Below are positions 26,788 to 40,749 of a stretch of DNA of 64,000 bases, one piece after another (the stretch's first letter is position 1; each line of letters starts with the position of its first letter). Source of the stretch: Brugia malayi. Taxonomy: Eukaryota > Nematoda > Chromadorea > Rhabditida > Onchocercidae. Under the pieces are notes generated by a model that was not told where the DNA came from, made no database searches, and worked only from the letters and a program-made list of their open reading frames with translations. The stretch spans positions 13,164,501 through 13,228,500 of the forward strand of contig NW_025062476.1 in NCBI RefSeq assembly GCF_000002995.4. The letters are read 5' to 3'. The position numbers and the translations under genes are program-made.

Positions 26788-29700
26788 GAAAAATTAAATT
26801 TCTTTTTTTTTTTAATATACGAAAAATGTGAATTAAAATATTTGCAAAAAAAGTTGCAATTGTCACACAAAAAATTTTTAAATCAGATAAAAAAATAATA
26901 ATTTAAAAAAAAAAAATAATTTAAAATTTCTCATTGTAAATTTTACTCCAATAGGATAATTTTATAAAATTTCTAATAGTGGAATTGACTTTTGTTTTTT
27001 TTCCCTACCAGTAACATTGCTAATAAATTTTAAAATTTCTAATTTTTAATATTTGAAATTTCTAATACTATTAGCAATACTTTTTTAATCAAACAAAAAT
27101 CAATCCTATTTCAAATTGTTCATTTTTTGGTTGCTTAAAATTCAAAAAATTAAAATTTAGCAAATATCAAAAAAAAAAAAAAAACTTTCTTCTTTAGTTT
27201 CATTTCATTTCAAATAATGAAATGCACTGCAAAAATTGTAAAATGAAATTAGAAATGAATGTTTGCTAAGAGAAATTCTTAAAACATATGTTGTTGCTAT
27301 CATTTGAACTTAAAGCTATTTAAACAGAAACTAAAATGAAAAACGAAAAAATTGTATTGTTAAAAAAAGAATAAATTAGCAGTTGTTTTCTTCTCATCAT
27401 TATGAACATCAATATTTTGTTACTTTTTTTTTAATTTAATAAAATTTAGCAAATCAAAAAAAAAAAAAAAAAAAGCTCCAATAATGTATGACAAATAGCT
27501 GTAAATATTGGATTATTTTAAAATAATAATAATCATTTGAATTCATGTTTTAAACAAACTTTTTTAGTAAAAAGTAAAAATTATTAATTCGAAATATTTT
27601 TTTTTCTGTATTTTAATTTTTTTTTTAATTTTTTAAATTTGTATGATTGCTATCTTATTACAATAATTCAAAGTTTTAATTTAATAAAATATATTGTATG
27701 ATTTAATTTTAACAACAAAAATAGCCAAATCTCCGAAATAGATGTAATTTTTTTTTCTGAAAAAAAAAAAAAAAATGTAAATTTGAACGAGAAAATTTAT
27801 CAAACCTTATTAAATTTATTTGATTATTTGATCAAATAAGCAATTCACTTCATTAAAATTTTATTTTAATTTATTAATTTCAAATTTGTAAGCATTAACT
27901 GGGGTAGCAAATTAATAGATCAATTATAAATTAATTTTAATGCTTTTCCTCTTGTCTATTTTCTACTTCTTTTCATTTGATTGCGTAAAAATTTTTTTTA
28001 GCAAAAATTTAAAATTTCAAATGTTATAAAAATTTCGATAAATTTAATTGCTAAAATTATTTATCTGATACATTAGTAAGTAACATATTGTCCCTTATTT
28101 TCTTTCTTTTTCATTTCTCTAAAGAAATATTATATTTAATTGCTTTGATTAATTACAAATTACAAAATGAATTATAATTAAAATTTTTTTTTTTAAAATA
28201 ATAAAATAAACTGAAATCGTCATTTGTATGCTATAAACCAGAAAAACTATTAAATATCTCAAATTAATAATAATTTTGAACAAAATTATTGAAAAGAAAA
28301 AATTTTATATAAATTAAAAAGATTCAAAAATAAGTTAAGAAAATGAAAATTAGCTCATTTTAAGAGTAATAATAAATACGATAAACAGTAATTGTTTTCT
28401 TTTTTTTTTTTGTAAAAAAAATTGCTTAATTTTTTAAACATATATTAACTGATAAAAGCAAAATTTTTTTTCATTAGAAAAAAAGCAAACTAATTAGTTT
28501 TCATTTTTATTAATAAAACTATTTTTAGTTTTACTAATGAAATTATTAATGGTATTTTTTTAAAGTTGGAAAGAAAAATACTAAACAAATAAGTTAGATA
28601 CGAAAGAATTGAATAATAATTATAAAAAAAAAAAAAACTTTTTAATTTTTAAAATTAATTTGTAAAAAATTTTTTGTCTGTCTTAAATTGCTAAGCAAAT
28701 GAAAAAAAAAAAAAAAAAAAAGATTGGACAAAATTATTGTGTGTAAATTTTTTAAAAAATGATTTATGCAATTTTGATCCTCAAAAAAAAAAAAAAAAAA
28801 AAAAACGGAAACGAAATTTTCGTTTTAATTAATTAACGTTGAGAAGCAAATTGTACAGATAGAATCGATTTTGTGCTCTCATTTCAATCATTAGCTATTT
28901 TTCATTTTTTTTTTCTTAAAAAATAAAAAATATTCAAGAAAACAAAAAAAAAAAAAAAAAAATTATTTAACTTGCTAACGATAATATAATATTATAGATA
29001 AAAATTAAAGTTAAAAATTTTGTATTAAAAGAAGAAATAATTAAAATTTGGTGAAATCAAAAATAAAATCTTTTCTAAAGATTAGACAGTATGGTGGTAA
29101 TTAAAATTAAAATTATCAGATATTCATCAATGAAAAAATATTCATAACTGTAGCAAATGCTAATGAAAGATTATAATTAATTGCATGTAATTTTTAATCT
29201 TTAATTTTAGACGATTAATGCTGAATTTAAATATTTTTTTTAAAACAGAATTCCAAGTATGTAATTTTAATTTAAGCGAAAATAATTTTTGAATAATAGC
29301 AATTTTGCTTTTTTCAATAGAGTTATTAAAATTAACTTTTCATTAATTAGTAATTCATTTTATATTTCTATCAATAAGTTTTTATTGTTTTTTTTTTTTT
29401 TTTTTTTTTTTTTTTCATTAATAATTTTTTATCTTTTATACAACGTTTTTCAAGTAAATTCTCTTTTGTATACTTTTTTTATATTTTTAAATATGAAAAA
29501 TATATAAATAAATTTTCGTTTTTTTTTTTTTTTTTTAAATTTTTATATTTTTAAATAAATTTTGGTAACTTCTCGTATTGCTATTCAAAAAAAAAAAAAA
29601 ATGCCAAATTACAAATGAAATCAATGAAATGATCATTTTTGAGAATTATTTAAAACATTCAATAAACAATTAATGATTATTAAAATTATTCAAATTTGAA

Positions 29701-32700
29701 ATAAAATAATTGAATGGAAAATGTTAATAAAATTGTTTTTTTTTTTTGTTGTTTTTATTTCTAAAAATTTCTAAAAATGTTTTTATTTCTAAAAAATTGT
29801 TTTTATTTCTAAAAAAAAAAAGAAACTAAGTAGGGTAGGTAAGAAGGAAAGAAAGAAAAGAGAAACGAATGAAATTGACAATGCAATTGAAAAATTACCA
29901 CCAAAGTTCGTCTTCTAATCATCGTTTTATGAATGTTTGTGTATGTCTATGCATGTCTGTGTATGTTTGTGTATGTTTGTGTATTTTTGTGTATGATTTG
30001 ATGATACCGAAGATAATAGTTTTCGTTCTTCGTGTTGTAATGAATGATAGTCTAGCATTGATTGAAAATAGATAGATCAATTCATTTATTATCATTGATA
30101 AAATAAAATTTAACTTTTTGATATTTTATGTTTAAAATTGAAATTTAATAAAGTTTTTATTTTCAATGAATAATTTTGACTCTACTTCATACTACTATTA
30201 ACTATCATATCATTAAATATCTTATCTAATCATATATCAGTTCATTTCGGAATAAGTTTCATTTTGTTTGATAAAATTATTTCTAATTGATAATGATAAG
30301 TTAAGGAAAAAAATGCTGCTATGTGATTTTTTTTTTTTTTTTTTATTCATTTATTAATGATTTATTAATGATACTAATTAATTATCGAATCAATTTCGAT
30401 CTTTGTTTTCGCTTTTTTTTTTCTCTCTCTCTCTCTCTCTCTTTAACAACAATCAATTGATTAGTAATTATATAAATTTTGAATTAAAAATTGGTTCATT
30501 TTTCTTTATCAAATTATTTTTGCATCTCAGAAATGTTTCGCATTTCAGAAAATGAAACAACAGATATGAGTCATTAAAATTTCCATTTTTTTACATTTTT
30601 TTTTTCATATTTTATTTTTATTTTTTTGTTTTAATATTTTAGGAGAAATAGAATTAGAAGAAGTCTGAAATTCTGTTAACTTATCTGTAAAATTTATCAA
30701 ATATTTTAAAGATTTAAAATATTTTTGGAAGCTTAATTCTAATAATTATATCAATATTTGCTAGATAGTTTTATTTTAATAAATTTATTGAACTAATTCA
30801 ATTACATAATCATTACGATAATATTATTTCATTTATTAGCTCCATCATTTATTCATTGAAATTATAATATCTATCAGAAACTTTTTTAATTGTTTAATCA
30901 ATTCTCTTTGCTTGTGATCTTTGATCGCTGTATGTAGTGAATGATTTGTTGTTTGTTTATTTATTTGTTTCTTTCTTTCTTTCGCATTTCATTTTCTGAG
31001 AAATCAATAATTTTTGTTAAAAAATTCGATAGCAACAAAACAGATTGATTTTAAGTTTAATTATTTTTAACTTCAAAAAATTTTTCGACAATGCACAAAA
31101 ACGTTGTTGATTTTGTATTGGCTATTAATATTACCGTAATATATGAATCATTTACGTTTAAAAGACGTGAAAAAACGTTTAAAGTTTTTTTTTTTTTTTT
31201 TTTTTTCTTAAAGCGTTGTTATGATTAAATATTTTGTAATATATTTTCAAACGATATATTGCCATGATTTACGGTGATGAAACTGAAAGGATGATGAGCA
31301 AATTGAAAATAACTTTAAAAAAGTACATAGTATAAGTATCAGAGATGAATCCGGAAAGATGTAGAATTGAAATAGTAAAAACATTAACCAAGAATAAATC
31401 CGGAAAGATGTAGAACTGAAGCAGTAAAATCACTAACCAAGAATAAATCCGGAAAGATATAGAATTGAAATAGTAAGATAATAGCAGATAAACTCATTAA
31501 CCAAGAATGAATCCGGAAAGAGATGTAAAATTGAATTACAGGAAGAAAATAAATGAAGCAAAAATTTTTTCCATAAATACAAAAATGATAAAATATATTA
31601 TAGTGAACCGATAATTGAAATGATATTAATTAATAAATTTAAATTTAATTAATTTAATTGTTTCAAGTTTTAAGTAACATCATGAAATTCTATTCTAAAT
31701 AAGATGTTACAAGTGAAATGGAAATTATAATAATACCTAATAATTTGATTAACGAATGATTCTAATAAAATTCGTAAAAATCATTCGTCAATTCAATTTA
31801 GTCTATTCCAGGCTTTAAGTTTATTTTATTTTATTTTTTTTTCTTTTTACATAAATACAATTTGATTGTAAAAAAGAAATAAAAAACAATCAATAATAAT
31901 ATGTATATTTAAAATTATCATCCAAATTATTTAAGTAATTTAATTCAAATTATATTTAAATATATTTAAAAATCAATTATGTTAATTATTTAGTTCCTCT
32001 CTATGAACTTACAATATAGTATAAAATGAGAAATTTAATTTTGGTTAATTATTCAACATACGTAAATTTTTTAAATTATGGTAACGTACACGTTTATTAT
32101 AGAATTTAATTTATTACATAAATCAAAAATTTATACTAAATTTTCTTTTCCATTCTCTTACACAAATATAATTTTAGCTAAATTTCTTTTTCAAATTAAA
32201 TTATATTTTATTTATTAAAAAAAAAAAAAAAAAAAAAAATAAAAATGAACAAATAAATGTGTGAGACAACGATTGCTTATTTCGTTGCATACATTTACGA
32301 TTATACCAAAATGTAATTTTGTTAATGTGTAGCTTACGTGTAACTTAATGCCGGCTTACGTGAACTTTTTATTAAAGTTAATTTTGGTAGCGTGCACGTT
32401 TACTTATTACGCTACGCTATTTTGATTCACTCTTATTTGCAATTTAAATAAAATTTATGCTTTTTTTTTTTATAAAATTAATTCCATAAATGTTGGATAA
32501 TTTTTTTTAGTAATAATTATCTGAGAGATTTTTGAATTCATTACAAATATTCTATCCGTGTAATATATATCCGGTTTTCCGTAAAATTTACTCTTTGTAA
32601 TTGCTTTTGTTATTTTCTAATCAATTCTAGTTTTTGCTAAATATTTATTTATTAATTATTAATATTTATTTCAAATATTTACTGGTTAATATTTATTTAA

Positions 32701-32710
32701 CGTTTATCAT
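26788..32710. other. Divergent intergenic region between glycogen synthase and aminoacylase-1
   Basis: Both promoters must lie here. Contents are AT-rich homopolymers, a TGTGTATGT stretch (29935-29990), a CT tract (30424-30442) and a 57-bp repeat. No credible exon was found on either strand, and no TATA-type or other promoter could be picked out against the AT background. Confidence 0.5.
31340..31545 (+). repeat. About 57-bp tandem repeat containing AATCCGGAAAGAT, 4 copies
   Basis: Each copy has AAGAATGAATCCGGAAAGAT or AAGAATAAATCCGGAAAGAT, then GTAGAA, TGAA and ACTAACC-like sequence. The CCGGAA core is intact in all four copies. Confidence 0.8.
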
Positions 32711-32717
32711 TTTTAGA
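32711..32717 (+). other. Splice acceptor 1 nt before the aminoacylase-1 ATG (likely trans-splice site)
   Basis: CATTTTTAG ends at 32716, one base before ATG at 32718-32720. Such a tiny 5' UTR is typical of spliced-leader acceptors. Confidence 0.55.
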
Positions 32718-34555
32718 ATGAATGTTACATCAGTAATTCCGGAAAAAGACGAAGATATTGCGTTACGAAATTTCCGTGAATATTTACGCATCAATACAGC
32801 TCATCCAAATCCGGATTATGGTAGGAAATAATTTGTTAAAAAAATAAAAGATATAAATTTTTTTTTTTCATATATTTAATTATATAGCTTTAGATTCAAT
32901 TTATTATTTATTTTAATTCATTCCATTTTACAAAATTTACTCATAAAGATCTTTTCCGGAATATTTTTTCTTCTAGTAACGGTAAAATTTCAATGATTAA
33001 AAAATACTTTATTTTGTTTTATTTGTGTTTTTGTTTATTAGAAATTATATAATTTCAATAACATACATAAATAATTCAAATATATAAATAAAGTTACTTT
33101 TTAATAGTAATCATTTAGTATAATAGTGTTAATAATAATAATAATATTATAAAATTTAATATATAATGGAGTATATATTAAAATATTCAATTACTATGGA
33201 TTATATGTCATTCCGGTTATGCTGAAATTACATACCGGACATAGTTATACGTAATTTCCTGGTAGAAAGTCACAAGATGAAATCATATTAAATCATCAAT
33301 TTCATCTCTCTTATCAAACTTAGCCTTTTCTATTTAATTTGTGATTGTTTTGAACAATCCGATTTTCCGATAAAAACATCCAGAAACATTTATGTTATTA
33401 CTTTGCTATCCATTTCATCGTTGTACTAATTTTTATATCCAAAAACTGGAATTGTTGTACAATATATAATTTAAAAAAAAAAAAAAAACAGAATAGTATA
33501 AATATTTCATGAAAAAAAGGCAAAATTTTTTCAGAGAAATGTATTCGATTTTTATTTGATTTAGTAGATGGATTGAATTTTGAACGATCCGTTCATGAGG
33601 TATGTCAATTTTTATTCATATTATTGTATATATGATACAAATTAATAATAGTATATGAAATGGATTATTATAATTTAAACAAAATATCCGGTTGAAGATA
33701 TTTTATGGTAATTCATTCATAAATTTGGTGCATATTTTGCTCAAAACAGTTAATACTTAATATTTACTTAATATTATTTAACTTACTTTTCTTTTCATTC
33801 CAAAATGCTCAGAAAAAAAAAAAAAAAAGAAATGACTGTTTTTATTGGCTTGTTATCCGGTTTTTTTTTTTTTTTTTTCTCAAATCGAAATATATAACAT
33901 TTATGAGAAATTGTAAACATACAAACATTTATATATTTACTTACATATGCATATTAGTTTTATAATTTATTAAATTGATGAATTTACCTGGTGAAAATAA
34001 ATAATTTCAGTGTGTACCAGGTAAACCATTTATTATTATGACTTTACCTGGACGTGATCAATCACTTCCGTCATTAATGCTTTATTCGCATACTGATGTT
34101 GTTCCTACACCTAATAAAGTTAGAATTTTTTTTTTCTTCTGTATAAAAAAAAAAAAAAATTGATAAATTTATACTTATTTCAGAAATCTAAAAAATGTTA
34201 CCTTTTTTTTTTATTTTTTTAATTTCAAAAAAAAAAAGAAAAACGGAACGAAGAAAAGAAAGAAAAGTTTAAAAATTAGTCATTTGTCTCTTTTCTTCTT
34301 ATTTTTAATTGTAAAATATTTTCAAAATATTAAATATTATAGGAATATTGGAAATTTGATCCATTTGCTGGAATAAAAGATTTTGATGGAAAAATTTATG
34401 GTCGTGGTGCACAAGATATGAAATCGATTGGTATTCAATATGTTGAAGCAATACGACGATTATTTAAAATTAACCAAAATCAAAACAATTTTCTCCGAAC
34501 ATTACATCTTGTATGGGGTCCAGGTTTTGTTTTTTTTTTTTTTAAATTTAAATTT

Positions 34556-34594
<39 letters not shown>

Positions 34595-37346
34595 TTTTTT
34601 TCAATGTTTGAACAAACGTTTTTGGGATAATTTTCTTAGGAAATAAGCAGAACAGTATATGTGATATGTGAAATATTTTTAGATGAAGAAATAGGTGGTG
34701 AAGATGGAATGGAAAAATTTGTTGAAAGTGAAGTATTTAAAAAATTAAATGTTGCATTTGCTTTGGATGAAGGATTACCAACAGATGAGGAAGCATTTAA
34801 AGTATATTATGCTGAAAGATGTCCATGGTGTATGTTTTTTTTTTTTTACTTTTTTAAGTTTTTCTTTTCTCTTTTTCATCCTTTTCTTTTTTTTTTTTTT
34901 TTTTTTTTTTTTTTGTTAAATTTAATTAATTTTAGAAATGAAAAGATAATAAAATTAAAAGTATGTAGGGAAATTTTTAGAAAACAATTACAAATTTTCA
35001 TCATCTTTTTTTTTTTTTTTTTTGTCAGGGATTGTTATAAGTTGTAAAGGTGTAGCAGGACATGGATTGCAATTAATCGAAAATACTGCCAGTGAAAAAT
35101 TGGTAAAAATATTTAATTTGCATTTTAATTTTCTATTAAAATTTATAAATGTTATTGTGCCCATAAATGTATTGTTTTAATGATTCTAAAGCATATTTAT
35201 ATTGAAATAATTTTAATAAGCATTAATGGATGCATTTAAATTCAAACATAAAAATGATGAGTTGAAAGTATGTAAGTAAATTTGAAACAGATGTATATTA
35301 GATTTATTTTTTTTTTTCCAGTAAAGAATTAAAAATTTAACTCATTGTTTTGTTATTGTAAGAGTTTACTTGATTGTAATTTTAGGAGGAAAAAAAAAAA
35401 TTTGTTTTAATTATGCTTTTAATTTCTTTAAAATAATATTTGTAATACCATATCTATATATTAAATATTTTTTTTTTTTTTTTAGCAAAAAATAATCAAC
35501 AGTTTTATGAAATTCAGAGAGGAACAAAAAAAACTACTTGAATTAAACAAAGATTTAACGCTGTCCAATGTTATCTCTGTAAATTTAACAAAAATTGAGG
35601 TTATTTTAATTTAGTTTTTCTTTTTGTCATTTAACTACTATGATTAATTATTTTATGACATTTTTTTGATTATTTCTATTTCTATTTTTTTTTTCTTTAA
35701 TGCGAAATAATTCTGTATAGGATAAATTAGCTCATTGATTTCAATTCGTAAAAAATCATTTATTAATCATTTTTACAAAAAAAAAAGGAAAAAAAAATTA
35801 GCAATGAAATGAGTAAAATGGTTTGGAAGGAAAAACTATTTAATGGAAAAATTTGTTCAAAATTTTTTTTTCTCTTTTTTAGGGTGGAGTTCAATTGAAT
35901 GTACTACCAACGGAGATTAAAGTATGTAAGTTTCATTTCTAATTTTTTTTTTTATATAAGCACTTGATGTTAATTAATTAATTAACAGAGTATGTTAATT
36001 AGAGGTCAGGTTATCTGATTTACACATCAAATGTAATTTTACTTTAATTAAACAATGAATAATTAGCTGTTTCATAATTTTTTTTTTTTTTTTTTAAATT
36101 TCATTGGCGATAGCTGTTTTTTTTTCCTGTTTATTTAAATTGTTAAAGTTATCATTCATCTTATTTTTTTAAGGGTTCGATCTTCGGATACCACCAATGC
36201 ACAATTTTGAGGTTAAATTTGATAAAATAGCAATAATTTTAGCAATTTTACATGAATTAAAATAATTTAATTGAAGCACAAAAGATTTAGCCTATTATTA
36301 ACAATTTTATTATCGATTCGAATAATTTCAATCAAACCATTCAATGGTTATTATTAATTTTAATTTATAGGAATTGGAAAATCAAATTAGCAAATGGTGT
36401 ACAGATGCAGGTAGTGATGTGACATATAGCTTTATAAAGGTATACACTTATGTATTTTTATTTTTTTTTATTTATTTCATGCTAACATTTTTTGCAAATA
36501 TTTTGTTATTTTTTTCTTTCCATATTATTAGAGTATTTTTAAATGTCTTTTTTTTTTACTTTAATGTTTTTTAATTTAGTTTAAATTTTGAAGTATTTTC
36601 AATTATACTACAATTTTAGAATACAAGAATTAAAGCGATGACACCAGTAACAGATGATGATCCATGGTGGCATGCATTTTCATCAGTTTTTAAACAATTG
36701 TATGTTTTTTTTTTTTTTTTTATAATTCTGTAATAAATTTAATCCAGGAAAAGCTGTGCAAAAAAAAATCTCACTGAAGTAATTATTAAGCCTAGGACAC
36801 ATTGACTAGGCTTAATCTAACAAGTAAATACTATGCCTAGAACGCATTCACTAGGCTTAATCTGATTTCAAGTTGAAAGATGTAATGATATGATCATTTA
36901 ATTAATGTAAAATTGCTATTCATTGAGATAATTTTTACTAAAAAATACTTGTAAATTTTGCTTCTTCTTTTTTTTTTCATACTGATTATAACATTTTTTT
37001 TTTTTTCTTCATTAAGGAATTATCCGATATTATTGGATATTTTCCCGGGATCAACCGATTCACGTTTTCTGAGACAGGTTTAACAATTTCTTTTTGCTCT
37101 TTTGCTTGTTTAATTTAATTTATTCAAATTTTGGTCATACATAATTTTATCTAAAAAAATTTTTTTTATAAAATTATAATTTTATTGTCTTTTCAGAAAG
37201 GAATACGATCAATTGGTTTTAGTCCAATCAATAAAATACCTTTATTACTTCATGCTTATAATGAATATATCACTGAGGAATGCTTTTTAAATGGTGTGAC
37301 AATTTATGAAAAGTTAATCGAGAAACTTGCTAATTTACCAGGATAA
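32718..37346 (+). CDS. ACY1: Aminoacylase-1 (N-acyl-L-amino-acid amidohydrolase, M20 family), complete
   Basis: Cytosolic zinc enzyme that deacylates N-acyl (mostly N-acetyl) amino acids. Exons: 32718-32820, 33535-33599, 34011-34118, 34343-34523, 34683-34829, 35029-35102, 35486-35599, 35883-35925, 36174-36211, 36371-36439, 36620-36699, 37017-37077, 37197-37346. Phases agree throughout, giving 410 aa against about 408 in human. N-terminus FREYLRINTAHPNPDYG matches the family. Expected dinuclear-site residues are present: H83 and D85 in YSHTDVVP, D117 in GRGAQDMKS, E154/E155 in DEEIGGEDGM, E182 in FALDEGL, and H380 in LLLHAYNE. H213 in GVAGHG matches the dimer-interface catalytic His of M20 enzymes. 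Two exons are very small (43 and 38 nt). The junction 35925/36174 uses GTAAGT rather than the overlapping GTATGT, because only that keeps the frame (EIKVWFDLRIPP). Confidence 0.95.
36785..36870. repeat. Hairpin-forming inverted repeat, two tandem copies, in an aminoacylase intron
   Basis: Arms ATTAAGCCTAG and CTAGGCTTAAT (36785-36795 and 36806-36816) are perfectly complementary around a 10-nt loop. A second, slightly diverged copy (GCCTAGAACGCATTCACTAGGC) follows. Confidence 0.75.
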
Positions 37347-38519
37347 CATCTAATAGTGTACCTTTTTTTTTCTTTTTTTAAAAAAAAAAAAAAAATGAAT
37401 TTATATAGATGTGGAAAAATATTATTGAATGTATGTTTTAAATTATTTGCGATATTAAAAATATGCAATTAATTTTATTGTCAAAATTTTTCACTCTCTT
37501 ATTTTAATCTAATATTTCTTTTTTTTTTCCTCAAACATTAAAAAGAAAGAAACATTTTAAGAAATATTATTTTAATGAAAAAAAATTGTTGCTAAGATTT
37601 TGACAATTAATGCAAAAAAATGACATATCCATTTCTTTTTTTTTTTTTTTTCTCCCTCTGCCAAATTATTTGTTAAATTATTATAAGTTATTTTAAGTAA
37701 TTACTTAAGGATAGTTATTTGTATTCTTATCTAATGAAAATTTTTTAAAGTAATTACTATTGAGAGATGAATTTTTAAATGATAAATTGTATCATATATT
37801 GAAATTTTGTTCAAATTTATATTTAATTTACAAGTTTCATTAATTTTATAGCATAAACTTTGTTATTGATTTGAAAATTACAGCATTATCTATTTTGTAA
37901 CAAATAACAAATAGCAAAAAGAAAACAAAAAGAGAAACATTATTCCATTTTTCGATTTTCGATTGATTGATTAATTGTTATTTTTTCTGGGGGAAAAAAA
38001 AAAGAGAAAAACGAAACATTTTTGGATTAGAAAAAAAAAAAACATTTCCTTTTTTTTTTTTTCGGAGAGGGGGGGGAGGGTGAAGTATTATCTATTATAG
38101 TTTTGATAAAATAAAATCGTTTCAAATGAAAGATTTAAATTTAGGCATGAATGGCTTATATATATATATATCTGAAATATTATTAATTTGGGGACTCTTT
38201 AATACTTGAATAAACAAACAAAAAAATATTACTACATTTCATTATATTTCTTATTAATTACTAACAACAAAAGTAACATTTAATTCGTACTGAAAGAATT
38301 AAAATCTGTTTATGATAATGCGAATATTATCATTTGTGAGTTTTTTTTTTTTTTTAGCTTAACACTTTAGCTTCGTTATTATTATTTTTGGTGTTTTTGA
38401 TTTAACAGTATGAAATTTTTAATGTTTATTATTTAATTCAGTGATTACTTAAAGCAACATTATATTATAGAAGAAGGAAATTATCTTATTACAAGAAAAA
38501 AAATTTTTACTTTGCTTAA

Positions 38520-39010
38520 AACGTTATTGTACGTCATATACGTCAAAAGGAAAGTCTTACTTTTTGCTTATGACTTTGTTCGTATATCATATAGACAAAC
38601 TTTGTTGTACGTTGTTGTACGCCATATACGTCAAAAAAATCTTACTTTTCTTATAGTCCTCATGTAGTGAGGAAACTTTGTTGTACGTCATATACGTCAA
38701 AAAAATCTTACTTTGCTTATAGTTCTCATGTAGTGAGGAAACTTTGTTGTACGTCATATACGTCAAAAAAATCTTACTTTTCTTATAGTCCTCATGTAGT
38801 GAGGAAACTTTGTTGTACGTCATATACGTCAAAAAAATCTTACTTTTCTTATAGTCCTCATGTAGTGAGGAAACTTTGTTGTACGTCATATACGTCAAAA
38901 AAATCTTACTTTTCTTATAGTCCTCATGTAGTGAGGAAACTTTGTTGTACGTCATATACGTCAAAAAAAAAAATTTTTTTTTTTTTACTTTGCTTATGAC
39001 TTTACTATAT
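38520..39010 (+). repeat. 66-bp tandem repeat (about 5 good copies, degenerate edges)
   Basis: CTTATAGTCCTCATGTAGTG recurs at about 38650, 38716, 38782, 38848 and 38914, and each copy carries TTGTACGTCATATACGTCAA. Flanking copies near 38520-38640 and 38970-39010 are degenerate. Because 66 is divisible by 3, both strands stay open, but no start context or homology supports a gene. Confidence 0.92.
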
Positions 39011-40749
39011 GTCAATGAAAGTTACAGAAAAAGTTATGATATAACTTTATGCGAAATACTCTAATAATGCACTTAAAAAAAGAAAGAAAATTAACACCTT
39101 ATGATCAACCATACTTTTTCCCTTTTTTGTTTGCAGCATGCAGATAGCATGCATGCAATACAAACAGAAATGAATTGCACTATTGATCAAATTAAATAAT
39201 TTTCTCCTGAAAGATTCATTAACAAATAAACCCGAAAAATTGATATAAAAATTGAACTTATTTCGATTGTTTCAATTGCAGCCTAATTTGTTATTATTGA
39301 TAAGTGTTAAGAACAAAATGAAAGAAATTATTTGAATGAATAATTTAAAATTTATGAAAATATTTAGTGTCAAATTTTTTGATAAAACAAAAAATGTAAA
39401 TAAATCAAAGTATGCAAAAATATTCGCTATAATTTTTATTTGATAAGTTTTTTTAAAATTGTAACTCATCAAAAAAAAAAAAAAGATGTATTTTTTGAAT
39501 TTAATTGACAAATTTATTTACATTGCACATGATCTATTTACATTCTGGCATTATCATTGACAATTTAAACAAATAAAAATTTAAAATTTCATTTTATAAA
39601 AAAATAAAGATTTAACAGTATCTTTATGAGAAATATTACTATAAATATTAGTACTTGAAAAGCCATTAAAAATAAATAATAATAATAACAACAAAAACAA
39701 AAAAAAAAAGCTAATATATTTTTTATTTTATAAAATTTATCATTGAAATATGAAATTTCAATTTAATTAAAATGGCTAAAATTTTGAAAAGTTTTCAAAT
39801 ATAAATATTAATATCAATGAATAACAATTGCATTTTATTTTATTTATAAATGAAAATTTACTAGTGATAACATAAATTTTAGTAATGGATAAATGTGATA
39901 TATCAATGTTGATATCAGTAAGTGTTATCAGTTGTTAGACTGTAATCAATATTTGTAGCAAACGAAGTATTGTGATAACACTATCATCAAAGATAAATTA
40001 TGTGCTAATGCATGAGAATCTAAATGAAATATTTGATAACTTTGGTGACATGCGACACAAATCTTGTCACAATTGTCAACATCTAGTTATGCACTAAAAA
40101 TTGTAATTAATATTAACATTGTATTGTGAATGTTGCCACCACTTTCCTTTTTTTTTTTTTTTTTTTAATTAAGATAAATCTAACTTAAACATTGAATCTA
40201 ATCTGAAAATTATGCATAATTTTTAATTGTATAGCAAAATAAATTAAACTACAATATTACATTTTATTATGATGCATAAATTATTTATATTAATTAGTTA
40301 ATAATTATAATATTTAAATGAGAAACATTAATAAATAATAGCGAAAAGTTATTGTTTTTTCTTTTTGTTTTTTAAACTAAAGCAATAGTTATACTTTATT
40401 ATTTCAAATTCTAATTTTCACTTCAAATATATTTTAATTTATAATTGATAAATAATAGTACTAATTCGAGTTCAATTTATAATTATAATTGATATTTAAT
40501 TTATAATTAATAATTGACATGAATGAGACAAAATGAAAATAATAATATTATTATTATATAATAAAATTTGCTAACAATTATTTACTAAACAGTGATTCAA
40601 TTTTTGGCTAAAAAAAAAAAAAAGAAAAGAAAAGAAAATATAAATAGCTTTAATATATTTGCTAAATATACCATAAATAATGATAGCAATTCCAATATTA
40701 TTTCCTGTGTAGTAAAGCTTTACTTTAAGAAAAGGCATATAAGCAAAAT

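Noticed and set aside
38587..39015. 110-142-codon ORFs in the 66-bp array, both strands
   Set aside because: Period is a multiple of three, so ORFs stay open automatically; no homology, no splice or start context.
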